Below, in pieces: positions 11,003 to 20,325 of a stretch of 64,000 nt of DNA. Within the stretch, counting starts at the first letter, position 1; each line of letters opens with the position of its first letter. A model generated the notes under the pieces. It worked only from the letters and a program-made list of their open reading frames with translations. It was not told the origin of the DNA and did not search any database. Origin of the DNA: Rhodamnia argentea (taxonomy: Eukaryota > Streptophyta > Magnoliopsida > Myrtales > Myrtaceae). The stretch is from positions 32,346,494-32,410,493 of the forward strand of contig NC_063152.1 of the NCBI RefSeq assembly GCF_020921035.1, given 5' to 3'. The position numbers were made by a program, and so were the translations under genes.

Positions 11003-11614
11003 ATGACGGACAAGGACCACGAGGCCCTCCACGCCATGGACGACGAGGAGGAGGCGAGGCTCAAGAAGCGGCGGAAGTGGACCATCGGCATCATCGCCTT
11101 CGTCGTCTTCCAGGTCGTCCAGGCCCTCTTCTTCGTCCTCGTCATCCTGAAGTTCCGTTCCCCCAAGTTCAGGGTCGCCCCGCCGGACATGATCCAGACC
11201 CTCACCGTCGGGACCCCGGCCTCGCCTTCCTTCGACATGAGCTTCATCGCCCCGATCCGGATCAAGAACACCAACTGGGGCCCCTTCAAGTACGACGCCA
11301 CCGCCGTCTACTTCACCTACCAGGGCGTCGTGGTGGGGCAGGCCTTCATCCCCAAGGGCAAGGCCAACTTCAAGTCCACCAAGAAGATCGACGTGGGCGT
11401 GAACCTGAGCCTGAACTCCGCGAACTCGCCCGGCAACAACCCGAACCTCGGGACCGACCTGAGCTCCGGGGTCATAACGTTCAACAGCCAGGGCGAGCTC
11501 AGGGGGAAGGTGACGGTAATGTTCATGTTCAAGAAGAAGAAGACGTCGGTGATGGACTGCAACATGACGATCCTCGTGTCGACGAGGCAGATCCTGGGCT
11601 GGGTATGCGAGTGA
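11003..11614 (+). CDS. LEA_2-domain (NDR1/HIN1-like) membrane protein 2
   Basis: Single-exon gene, 203 aa. It is a close paralogue of the gene at 3913-4503: an acidic then basic cytosolic N-terminus, one membrane segment at about 26-50 (WTIGIIAFVVFQVVQ...), and a LEA_2 domain at about 80-190. The blocks SFDMSF.APIRIKNTNWG and KANFKSTKKIDV are shared. It differs from gene 1 by an EEE insertion near the N-terminus and a longer NSANSPGNNPN loop. Third codon positions are strikingly GC-rich compared with gene 1, which leaves long open frames on the other strand and in the +1 frame over the same DNA; these encode nothing plausible. The role is inferred to be that of a plasma-membrane or ER NHL-type protein. 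The start has a TATA-like box about 90 bp upstream. Confidence 0.93.
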   Translation: MTDKDHEALHAMDDEEEARLKKRRKWTIGIIAFVVFQVVQALFFVLVILKFRSPKFRVAPPDMIQTLTVGTPASPSFDMSFIAPIRIKNTNWGPFKYDATAVYFTYQGVVVGQAFIPKGKANFKSTKKIDVGVNLSLNSANSPGNNPNLGTDLSSGVITFNSQGELRGKVTVMFMFKKKKTSVMDCNMTILVSTRQILGWVCE

Positions 11615-12059
11615 GGAATCGATGGAGACGGAAACAAGAATACAAAATACTATTGTATTTTTTCCTTTCTTTCCAAGTGAATGTTTCACTCTATACTCTA
11701 TAATAGGTGCTGTGCTATGCTAATTTGTCTCTTTGCAATCATTAAGAGATATTTTGCACAGTAGTTATTAAAGAAATGGATGGACCGACTCGGTGTTGAT
11801 TCAGGTTATAATGATTCGAAGGGCAATCCCATCGATTGTTCACAAGACTTTGCTTGTCTACAAATCGCAGTTGCATAACAAAAACAGAGCATCAAGTTCA
11901 AGTTAATGTCCTGTGTATTCTCTGTTCTTGGGTCAAACCCTGGGATAACAGAGGAAGCCCAGCGGCTCTTAAGTCGAGCTTGCTTGCCACAAGCTCGTTC
12001 GTGCACGAGGCAATGAGCAAAGCTCACCGGTCATTTCTGCTTCAGGAGGAACCAGACCA
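11615..12059. other. 3' region of LEA_2 gene 2
   Basis: AT-rich downstream region. A 105-codon frame at 11836-12153 runs into the repeat arm that follows and resembles no protein I recognise. Confidence 0.5.
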
Positions 12060-12383
12060 AGAAGAGACGGAGTGTCCCTCCCCAAGCAATGGCTCGCCGT
12101 CGCCAGTGGCCGGCGAGGTCCGGTCACTGGTGTGGCCCACCAAGAAGAGATGAAAAAAAAGAGAATGAAAGAAAAAAAAAAGAAAAATAAATAATGTATA
12201 AAATTTATAAATTATTAAAATTGTCACGTCAGCGGCGACAATGCCACGTCATCAATTTCCTCCGGAAGGATTGAATTGGCACAAATGCAAAAGGTTTAGG
12301 ATTAAATTGACCTAAAAAAAATGAGATTGAAGATTAAATTGGTACAATTACAACAGATTTAGGATTTTTCCGGCAATTATTCC
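12060..12383. repeat. MITE, TTTAGGACTGAATTGG family, right half only (copy A)
   Basis: GC-rich centre remnant (12080-12140), then GCCACGTCA, then repeated GAATTGGCACAAATGCAAAAGG / TTTAGGATTAAATTG motifs, and an end that resembles TTTAGG..TTTTT.GG.AATT. This is the right arm of the family seen whole at 41393-42565. The left arm is missing. Confidence 0.6.
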
Positions 12384-12765
12384 GACTTTATCGGATGTTC
12401 TCCGAAGACACGGGTGTTCATTGGATGATAGCAAGCCTGCCACTTTATGGGCTTCCGGCGATGTGGGACTTCACAGTTAGTCCAGGACCTCTCGTCATGG
12501 GCTGAAAGTATCTCTGGTGGGCTTTGCAGATTACCCTAGAAAAATATCTGAAGACCAAAACCCAACCCACGTTGACATTTTTCCACTCTAATTCTTGGCA
12601 GCCAATGGCTTATTGTTTCCCCCCTTGCGCCAAAATTCTGTAACTTCAGTTTGAAGATGTCCCATTGTCACTATCAGTATCATGGCAAGTGAAGAACAAT
12701 GCCAAATTTTGCAGGTCGTGATTCACAAAGTTTCTGCCGCTTTGAATTTTAATAACGTCGGTTTA
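12384..12765. other. Intergenic, no gene recognised
   Basis: Contains GATGTGGGACTTCAC near 12460, a phrase frequent in plant intergenic DNA. Nothing else seen. Confidence 0.35.
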
Positions 12766-12845
12766 GGGCTTAGATTTATTCGCTGATGACTTAGTATGCC
12801 GAACCGGGCTTAGATTTATTCGCTGATGACTTAGTATGCCGAACC
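12766..12845. repeat. Perfect 40-bp tandem duplication
   Basis: Two adjacent identical 40-bp units, 12766-12805 and 12806-12845, each beginning GGGCTTAGATTTATTCGCTG. All 40 positions match, so the duplication is recent or an assembly artefact. Confidence 0.95.
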
Positions 12846-14019
12846 GCATGAAATCAACGCTAGGGAAACCCTAGTGCGATGCCGGAAAAAATTCTGAGAG
12901 ATCCTTAATCGATCACTGCCTGGTTTTATTCTCGGTAGTCCATGACTCTCAATCTCGATATAGTGAGCCGATGTTTAACGGCATCAAATATAATCTTTAA
13001 TCAGCTACCATGTTTGGTAAGTATACAAATTCAGCTTTTGCATACGCACACGAATACGTATACGTGGAAGTACGGGAGAAATGCCGAGCCCGAGATATGG
13101 CGTCGACGTCTCTAAACCGATGGCCCTTTTGTTTCGTGAATCACCTTCCATTCTCTCCAACTAAACAAAAAGCAAACGAGCTAAAAAGTCAAGCTTTACG
13201 CGTGGGGCTATTCTTTCCCACGAAGAAAAGCCATCGTCAGAGCAGAAGTTGCACGATCCAGATCGACGACTGGACCCATGCACGTTCCTGTTACTTCGCA
13301 TGCAAGGCGTAGCGTAACCATGCCTGAACGCGGTCCTAACGAGGAGAAAAACCTCCACTCGGCTTCGAGTCCAGAAGCTCCTGAGGATCGTTCACAGTGG
13401 ACAAAGATAGATCTCCAAGAAGTTTGACTTCACAGATGCAATTATTATGCAGAGTCTTGATCGTTTCACATTGATTGATGTCGATATGTTCGACCCCAGG
13501 AGGAGTCGAATTTCGGGGTAATCCAGTCAGAGAGAGAGAAAAAGAAAGAAACAGAGAAAAAAAAAACAAGAAGAAAAGAACGAATTCGTATTCGCAGGAC
13601 TCAATCGAGGCTGTCCGAGAGGAGCTTTCGACATGTTCATTTCAGTACGCGTGGCAGACCTTCGCAGGAACGGAGTCTCGACAGCGACCGGAGGAACTTC
13701 ACACAAGCAAAAGACCAAAGGGAGAGGGAAAGAAAGATGAGGAAGAAAAGAGACGGAGTAGTGTCTCTTTCTTTCTTTCTGTTTTCTTTTGGTAAAAAGG
13801 CATACTCATTTTTGCACCGATTATCAATTATAGCTAGAGAGCTATTCAAGTTCAACTCGACAAGATAAATTGAGTAGCCCGAGCTCACAAGTTCTCTCGA
13901 ATTCGAATGATCCGATCTCGAATAATCATCCGGCGTAGTCCGAACTCGTTCCGAGTAACTTACATTTAGATCCACTCCCGATTCAATATGATACGACGTG
14001 ATTAATTAAGATAAACTTT
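12846..14019. other. Intergenic, no gene recognised
   Basis: Several 60-110 codon frames occur on both strands (for example 13475-13795 +, rich in K and E, and 13010-13312 +). None has a recognisable domain, a credible splice structure or a homologue I can recall. Confidence 0.4.
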
Positions 14020-14340
14020 TAATTTAGCTAATTTAGTCTTAAGCATGTTGACGATTTACCGAGATAGTCATTCCTATCTATTTTGGCCGAAAATGGCTGA
14101 ACTAGAGGCCGGATTGCCGTCTTGCATGGCATGACTAGAGCTAACGTAAATAATTTTTGTATTTTTTTAATTTCTTTTCGAAATTTTTAAAAGGTTTCCT
14201 TTCAATTTTTTTGTCTTCTTCCTCCACCGGTCGCTACCACATCATCAATTTCTAATCAAAATTGACTGAAAGGACTATATTGACAAATCGTCAAAAGGAG
14301 TAATATCAAATTAAAAGGTTTAGAATCGAATAGATTGAAA
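14020..14340. repeat. Degenerate MITE related to the TTTAGGACTGAATTGG family (copy B)
   Basis: TTAATTTAGCTAATTTAGTCTTAAG on the left and GACTATATTGACAAATCG..AAAAGGTTTAGAATCG on the right form weak inverted arms around a T-rich then CCACCGGTCG centre. It is more diverged than the other copies. Confidence 0.4.
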
Positions 14341-14564
14341 CTTTCGGCAATCAACGTTAACAAGATGACCTCGCACTCCACAAGAGTTAGGACTCAAAAT
14401 TTCGGATTGCATAGTCGGAGGACATATCAACTCTCTACTCCAGCCCGAACTCGGAGAGGATCGCAATTATCAATCCGAACTGACAGAGGAATGTTACCTC
14501 AAGAATTCCGAAAGATTCTAAGAACGGCCTTTGGATTCTCCGAGGAGAGGCCGACTAAGCTAAG

Positions 14565-14573
14565 TTATAAATC
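14565..14573 (+). promoter_or_regulatory. TATA-like box of LEA_2 gene 3
   Basis: TTATAAATC lies about 215 bp upstream of the ATG at 14782. A weaker CATAAAAAC at about 14632 is the alternative. The leader between is uncertain. Confidence 0.4.
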
Positions 14574-14781
14574 CCGCCGCTTCCTTAACTCTCCAGTCGA
14601 TCCCACGCGTCGCTTCTTATTTCCTCTCCACACCATAAAAACAAAAAGAAAAATTTCATACACCTTCATGTGATCTCACCCGCTTTCATATATAGATATA
14701 CACACGCACACGGAATCCAAAAATTCTCGAAGATACCCATCAATCATCAGTGGCTTCACATAACGCCTTCTGCTCGCGAGT

Positions 14782-15438
14782 ATGTCTGCAGAAAATCATC
14801 AAACTCGTCCACTGGCGCCTCCGAAGATCTACGGCCGGAGCGACGAGGAGCTCGTGCCAGTATTCAAGCCGAGGCCGCCCTCCTCCTCCCGCGGCAGATG
14901 CAGCAGCAAGTGCCCCGTGTACTTCCTCGCCGTGGTCGTCGTCCTCGCCGCGATCGCCCTGGTCTTTTCCATGATCGTGCTTCGCCCCGCCAACCCCGAG
15001 TTCGCCCTGCGCGACGTGTCGGTCAAGTTCCTCAACTACACAAGCGATGACCAAGCACCGTGGCTGAGTGCGAGGCTCGCCGTGCGGGCGACCCTCAAGA
15101 ACCCCAACTTCGGCCCATTCGAGTTCAAGAGCAGCAACTTGACCGTGAGCTACTACGGGACTGTCGTCGGGGAGAAGGCACTGGGTGACGGGACGGTCTG
15201 GTCGAGGGAGACGAGGCACGTGGACGTCACGGTCGCGGTCGGGCCAAGCAGGGTAGCCTACCTGAAGAACTTGAGCAGCGACATGGGCGGCAAGGTGCTG
15301 GAGCTGACGAGCTACGCGAAGCTGAGTGGTAGGGTTCACCTGATCAAGATCGTGAAGAGGAGGCTGACATCGGTGTTGAATTGCACCATGAGCGTCGGTT
15401 TGTCAAACCGCAGAGTCCAGGATTTGAAATGCAGATAG
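14782..15438 (+). CDS. LEA_2-domain (NDR1/HIN1-like) membrane protein 3
   Basis: Single-exon gene, 218 aa, the most diverged of the three local LEA_2 genes. The N-terminus is Pro- and basic-rich with a PPKIYGRSDEELVP stretch, followed by Cys40 and Cys44 next to the membrane segment at about 45-67 (CPVYFLAVVVVLAAIA...). The LEA_2 domain (about 85-200) keeps LKNPNFGPFEFKSS, a YYGTVVGE turn and NCTM near the end. NYT, NLT, NLS and NCT are possible N-glycosylation sites. Codon third positions are GC-rich, as in gene 2. The family location is plasma membrane or ER, and some NHL members act in pathogen responses; no specific function can be read from the sequence. The start is the first ATG of the frame that gives a complete N-terminus. 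An upstream frame (14670-15050) is out of phase and is not coding. Confidence 0.92.
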   Translation: MSAENHQTRPLAPPKIYGRSDEELVPVFKPRPPSSSRGRCSSKCPVYFLAVVVVLAAIALVFSMIVLRPANPEFALRDVSVKFLNYTSDDQAPWLSARLAVRATLKNPNFGPFEFKSSNLTVSYYGTVVGEKALGDGTVWSRETRHVDVTVAVGPSRVAYLKNLSSDMGGKVLELTSYAKLSGRVHLIKIVKRRLTSVLNCTMSVGLSNRRVQDLKCR

Positions 15439-16668
15439 AGAACTTGATGGTTCTTCAAAAAAACATTTGGCTTGCCGTTTATTTTTTATGAAAATACGTC
15501 TAAATAGTTCGTGAATGCCCATGAAAAGAGCAAGAAATATCTGCAAAAATTTTGCTTTTTTGGCTCGTGTAATCTTCGTATAGTTAAAAAAAAAAAAGAA
15601 TAATTGGGCACATTCTATGTGTATGTGCGCTCATAAATACAACTATAATAAGTAATTTAAACAAATATTTTGTTATTTATATTCATATAAAGTTTAGTTT
15701 GCTTTTAGAGATTTCTTGCGATTCCTGTGTTTCTTCTGGTTTCGAGCGCTTGAGAATTTGGCAGTACTAGGATGTCGCCTTGGGGAGACGTTACCAATAC
15801 GACATGTTCAATGCGCAAGAGGCGGCAAGAAGAGAGAGAGGGACAGAAGCGAAGCTACGAGGGATCCAATTGGCCAAAACAGGAATTATTACGGAATTGA
15901 ATCAAACCTAATCAATGCTGCGAGCTGTGCTGTTTTAACTTTCTCACGTCGAGCCGGTTTTTCGGGGAGAAGTCGCGAAGGAATGATTAAGCGTAATTAA
16001 AAGGTGGTGGGGGGGGGTGTTTAATAAGTTGTTATTAAAGTTGTCAACCTGGCTGGAGAAAAAGGGTGGATGTGTAGGAGCATCGACAACCACAGCCCAA
16101 CAGGTAATGCTATAAACAAACATGTTTTGGTCTGTCGAAGCAAGAAAGAAAGACTTATAAACAACATTGCAGTAAAGTAAACCCGACTATCAGACCAACC
16201 CCCCACACGCAACCACCCCCCCCAAAAAAAAAAAAAAAAAGAAAAGGGCGAACCCAACTAGACTTGCTGGGTAGACGTGGTCCGGATCAATGGGCCGAAC
16301 GGGTCGGGTGCCGGTAAAGTCTCTGGTAATATACATGATGCCATCCCCATGAGATTTTATATTTTTTCGATAGGATTATGATCCTTTAAAGTTAGGGTTA
16401 ACTTTTATTTGGTAAAAGTTGTCTCTTGGACAAAAATATATCCTTGTTATAATGGAACTTGCCCCCAACGCCCAAGTAATTAAACATACCCCCTCGCCTC
16501 CCTCATCGCCATAGTTTTCTTCGAGCCTCGAGGTAGGGACGAGAGAGATGGGGGGATTGGACGAAGTGCATTGCCCTCGATTGGTGGTGGTGGGTCGTGT
16601 GGCTCGACGGTGCGGCATGCGACAAGGCGATGATCGAAGTAGATAGAGGGTGGTCACCTATGTTAAGA
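15439..16668. other. Intergenic, no gene recognised
   Basis: Immediately after the stop the DNA is AT-rich, with an A run near 15590. Further on are a C-rich/A-rich junction at 16207-16240 and a GTGGGGGGGGGTG run near 16007. Short frames only. Confidence 0.45.
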
Positions 16669-17090
16669 GGGGAAATGTATAAAAAAAAAAAAAGTCTTAA
16701 AACTATTATGCTTGTGTCAATTCGGTCCTAAACCTTTTAATTGTGCCAATTAAGTCTTAAATCTTTGACGAGTTGTCAATTTAGTCCATTCAGCTATTTT
16801 TTGTTACAAGTCACCGACATGAACGTTAGTCATCTTATGTAGCACCACCAACACCGACGAGGTCAAGCTTTGCAATTTTTTTTCTTTTTTTTTATTATTT
16901 TTTTTCTTAGTTTTTTTATAGAACTCTGGGCCAGCAAGGGCCAGAGGCCCTCGCTTGGTCCGGGCAAGGGATAACACCCTTGCTCGTTGGCCGGCAAGGG
17001 TTGTGGCGCCCTCACCTATGTTGGGCAAGGGCGTCATGGCCCTTAGCGAGGGTGTCAACGTGGCGTCCCGTGCCCACCACCCGGCACTTC
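16669..17090. repeat. MITE, TTTAGGACTGAATTGG family, left half (copy C)
   Basis: Begins GGGGAAATGTATAAAAAA, then three spaced motifs AGTCTTAAAACTATT, GGTCCTAAACC and AGTCTTAAATC with GTGTCAATT/GTGCCAATT between them. The GC-rich centre has GGCAAGGG/CCCTTGC inverted repeats. The motif order mirrors the right half at 19605-19812. The right arm is not present here. Confidence 0.6.
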
Positions 17091-17299
17091 ACTAATCATG
17101 TTCTGTTTTAATATGATATTAAATATATAAAAAAGGGCACCTGCGGAAGACTACACTTTAAACAATCATCGGCCATACAATAACTTACAAGCGCAATCAC
17201 CAAACGTAGGCACGACACCTAAGGTTATGACCTTAATAACGGTTCACTAACATGTAGCAGTTACAATGAGATAATACAATAGATTCGAGGGAGATTTCT

Positions 17300-17302
<3 letters not shown>
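17091..17302. other. Intergenic spacer before the LTR
   Basis: AT-rich. It shares a loose TAATACAATAG motif with the end of the LTR (19324-19335), so it might be the 3' end of a lost internal region. No gene. Confidence 0.3.

Positions 17303-17331
<29 letters not shown>
17303..17331. repeat. (AT)n microsatellite
   Basis: About 14 AT units directly before the LTR start, which prevents reading a target duplication on that side. Confidence 0.9.
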
Positions 17332-17334
<3 letters not shown>

Positions 17335-19355
17335 GGCGGTCCAAATTTTTTCGGCAGCCGATTTATTAAACAAAATGTTATTTAACGAGCCCAGAGCCCT
17401 AAAGGGGCGAGTGAATTGCGGAATTCCTGAATTACGGCACGGGAACTTCAAGACTTGGGCTAGTGACGAGTGTAATGGAATTAGGAATGGTACGAATCTT
17501 GTTTGAACAGGTTCGCGCAAAAATTTGATAAAATTGGCTCGCAAAACCTCCCCGTTGAACCGGCCACGCCTACGAGCACCTCCGCTAACTCTCTCTCTCA
17601 TTCCCTCTCTTCCCTCGTGAATTACCCCCCAAGCCTTGTTCCCTACGCCCACTCTCACTCCCCCACCCGAGTACCAACTCTCTCTCTCTTTCTCAAGTGT
17701 CCCTCGTGAGCACCGCCATCGTCCTCTTGAGCTTGAGCGAGGGCCAGCGAGCTTGGCAGGCGTTGCTGGTCGGTGCCGGCGAGCTCGCGTGCTACCTCAG
17801 CTCCGTCATCGTCCCACCCCACGAACCAGCCGTCCACCGTAGCTCGCACGTAGCTCCTCGATCGTGACGCCGTGATAAAGAAGGAACGGGCCTGAGCTCG
17901 TCCCGCCATCCTCTCATCCCCATTTTCTCCGAGCAACAACTCCAGGCAAGTAAAGATCTAAATAATACTGCTAGATCAATTAATTGTCACTTGCTTTATG
18001 CGGATTGATGATCTTGAAGGGTGGGGTATGCCGAAGTAGGTCCCGACCTGCACAGGAAGGAAACTGCCTTTGTATGCTGATCCGTCACTTGTGCCAGCCT
18101 CTCTAAGTCTTGGGTAGTTGAGGATTTCAGTTAGCTTGTTGAGTTCAATGCTGGTTTGGTTCGAATTGAGTGGCACGGACTGAGGGGCATCTTGGCCGTG
18201 TACTTGAGTGATCGGAGTTCAATGCTGGTTTGGTTCGAATTGAGTTGCACCGACTGAGGGGCATCTCGGCCGTGTACTTGAGTGATCGGGGTGTGGGGTC
18301 TGAGAAGGTCGGGTGGCTCTCTTGTTAGCATCGTCGTTACTTAAGTTAGAGCGGACTGAAATTGAGGAAGGATCACCTAATTGTTGGTTGGGCCGTACTA
18401 AGTGTGAAATTAGATCCTAATAATGTTCGGCAGTGAGGGACGTGAGAAACTTGTTTTTAAAGATCAAGTCCGGTGACCTCTATCGGTGTGCTTGAGCTGA
18501 GGTGTTAAATGGTCTGAGTGTAGTTGGTTGGCTTAGCTCATGGTCACCACATGATTAGTGAGTCCGAGGTTAACTCGACAGATTGCCTGTAATGCCGCCT
18601 GAATTCACCCGTTGTCTTTGCCAAAGTAAAGGATTTATGAAATGACTAAGTGGTTGGCTTAGATGCTTTCTTGCTGAGCTTTAGCTCACACTTGCTAGTT
18701 GACATTTTTCTTTTCAGGTGTTTAGACATGTCGTCTTTCCCTCCACTTACTAGAGTCATTCCTCATTTTGGTGCACCGATGTGCGTTTCACCTACCTGGA
18801 GGAGCGCACCGAGCCCTACGCACCGTATACACATTATGGGAGGCCGCGTACGACGGTGGTAGTGGACGCCGGTCCTCCGGATGGCTGTATTAAGCACCAC
18901 TTCACCGCCATCTACATTCAAGTATTAGGTGTATGGCGTAGGCCCCAGCCCTCTCCTCCCCCAGGCAAGCGTAGTGATGGGGGAGGTAGCAGTGGAGGGA
19001 GCAGCAGCGACGAGAATGAGGAGTAGTGGAGCATTAGGGCGAAGGTGGTTGCATAGGTAGGCTTTTGGAAGTTGGCGACACAGCAGCTATTTTTTTATTG
19101 AGGCCGTGTGGTGATAGCTATGGACGTTGGAGTTGGCGACACATGGCACTCCATGCGCGCCACTTCTCATTCGACCGCGACACTTGTCGCTCTTCCCATC
19201 GTGTCCCAATTTCACACATATTTAGCTTTATGAACCTAAATTAAACACAAGGAGTCCATGATAGACTTCCATGTTGTCAATGTAAGTCCTCAAAACATAA
19301 GTTCACTCAATTCATAGCCAAAATAATACATTAGGAGAAAATTCGTGTCGTTACA
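17332..19355 (+). mobile_element. Probable solo LTR (Ty3/Gypsy-like), about 2.0 kb
   Basis: Begins TGTGGCGGTCCAAATTTTT and ends TTCGTGTCGTTACA. These are TG...CA termini in the style TGTGACGACC...GGTCGTTACA seen in several Gypsy LTRs. There is no gag-pol on either side. The 5-mers outside (TATAT and GTCAA) do not match, so no target duplication supports it. It contains a 74-bp tandem duplication (18141-18288). Near the 3' end is a short frame ending in Ser/Gly/Glu-rich residues (up to 19026), of a type sometimes found in long LTRs. The left border could lie elsewhere. Confidence 0.45.
18141..18288. repeat. 74-bp tandem duplication inside the LTR
   Basis: Units 18141-18214 and 18215-18288 both begin GAGTTCAATGCTGGTTTGG. 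They differ at three positions of 74. Confidence 0.93.
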
Positions 19356-19812
19356 GTCAAGCCCTTACCAACCAATAGGAGAGATTTGCAGCCCTCTCCT
19401 GGATCTAGGCGAGAGCTTGACACCCTCGTCGGCCCACAGTTAGGGAAAAAAAAGAAAGGAAAGAAAATATAAAAATAATAGAAGAAGGAAAAAAAAAAAG
19501 TGTTTCCAGTGGCGGACGGGTGAGTAACGCATAAGAATTTGCCTTTGGGAGGGGAACAACAACTAGAAACGGCTACTAATACCTCATGGGTTGAGAAGCA
19601 AATTTCAAAAATTTTAAAAACTTGTCCATATCAGCATCGATCATGCTATAAAGGATATTGGGCATCTATGTTACCAATTTCCAGCCACAATTGCTTGAAT
19701 GGATTATATTTTTACAAATTTTCAAAAGATTTAGGACTCAATTGACATAATGAAAGGTTTAGGACTGAATTGGTACAAATGCAATAGGTTTAGGATTCTT
19801 TTGGTACTTTTT
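19356..19812. repeat. MITE, TTTAGGACTGAATTGG family, centre and right half (copy D), with inserted plastid DNA
   Basis: The GC-rich centre (CTAGGCGAGAGCTTGACACCCTCG) and the A/G-rich bridge (19440-19499) lead into a foreign block at 19500-19603. The right arm then resumes: TTTTAAAAACTTGTCCATATCAG, CAATTTCCAGCCACAATTG, and repeated TTTAGGACTCAATTG / GTTTAGGACTGAATTGG motifs ending in TTTTGGTACTTTTTC. The left arm is absent because the element abuts the LTR. Confidence 0.6.
19500..19603 (+). pseudogene. rrn16: Decayed fragment of plastid 16S rRNA gene (nuclear plastid DNA)
   Basis: About 104 bp match the 5' region of plastid 16S rDNA. The universal AGTGGCGGACGGGTGAGTAA is intact at 19508-19527. 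The plastid/cyanobacterial-type GGGAGGGGAACAACA and AAACGGCT.CTAATACC follow in the right order and spacing. Compared with the plastid sequence as I remember it, nearly all differences are C to T or G to A (for example ACGCA for ACGCG, CTAGAAA for CTGGAAA). That is the pattern of methylated-cytosine deamination after transfer to the nucleus. It is too short to be functional. It sits inside a MITE, between its centre and right arm. Confidence 0.85.
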
Positions 19813-20325
19813 CTGGGTTCGGAGGGTGTCGTTCAAGCTTGTGTCTCGCAAGAGAGAAGGGAAAAAGTAGATAAGAAAAGAAAAAAGGAAAAAAGAGAAG
19901 AAGAATAAATTAGACAATCCATTCTTAAATGGGTTCAATGTCAACTTTTTAGGTGGCAAATTTTACATGTAATTGTACCATGTGTCGAAACATAGTGTAA
20001 CGAACTATCACTAGTTCGGTATAGCCTAGTCCATCAATGGCCATGGCTATATCAAACACACTACCGGTATCACATCGAACCATACAACAATAGACACATT
20101 GCACGTAGTTACATCTAGGACGAAAGATACTATACACGGTCAATTTTTAAGGATAGATCAAGAGAATTAACCCTAACAAAAAAAATATATATATATGTTG
20201 GAACACTATGAATCTCCTTTGAATTTGATTAATTTTAGTGAGCAATCTAATGTACTAAAGCACCACCGGCCCAAAAACAGTCTCATGAAAAAGTTTCATG
20301 ACCTACAATTAACTTAGCACCCAAC
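19813..20325. other. Intergenic, no gene recognised
   Basis: AT-rich with short frames. An (AT)n stretch lies near 20187-20196. Nothing identified. Confidence 0.4.

Noticed and set aside
11000..11703. Long frames of 229 codons (-) and 208 codons (+1 frame) over LEA_2 gene 2
   Set aside because: They result from GC-rich third positions in the real gene; their Asp/Val/Arg/Pro-rich proteins match no family.
14740..15339. 199-codon minus-strand frame over LEA_2 gene 3
   Set aside because: Shadow of the plus-strand gene, with no independent features.
19500..19603. Functional rRNA gene
   Set aside because: Only about 104 bp of 16S, with many transitions, inside a MITE; it is a transferred plastid fragment.
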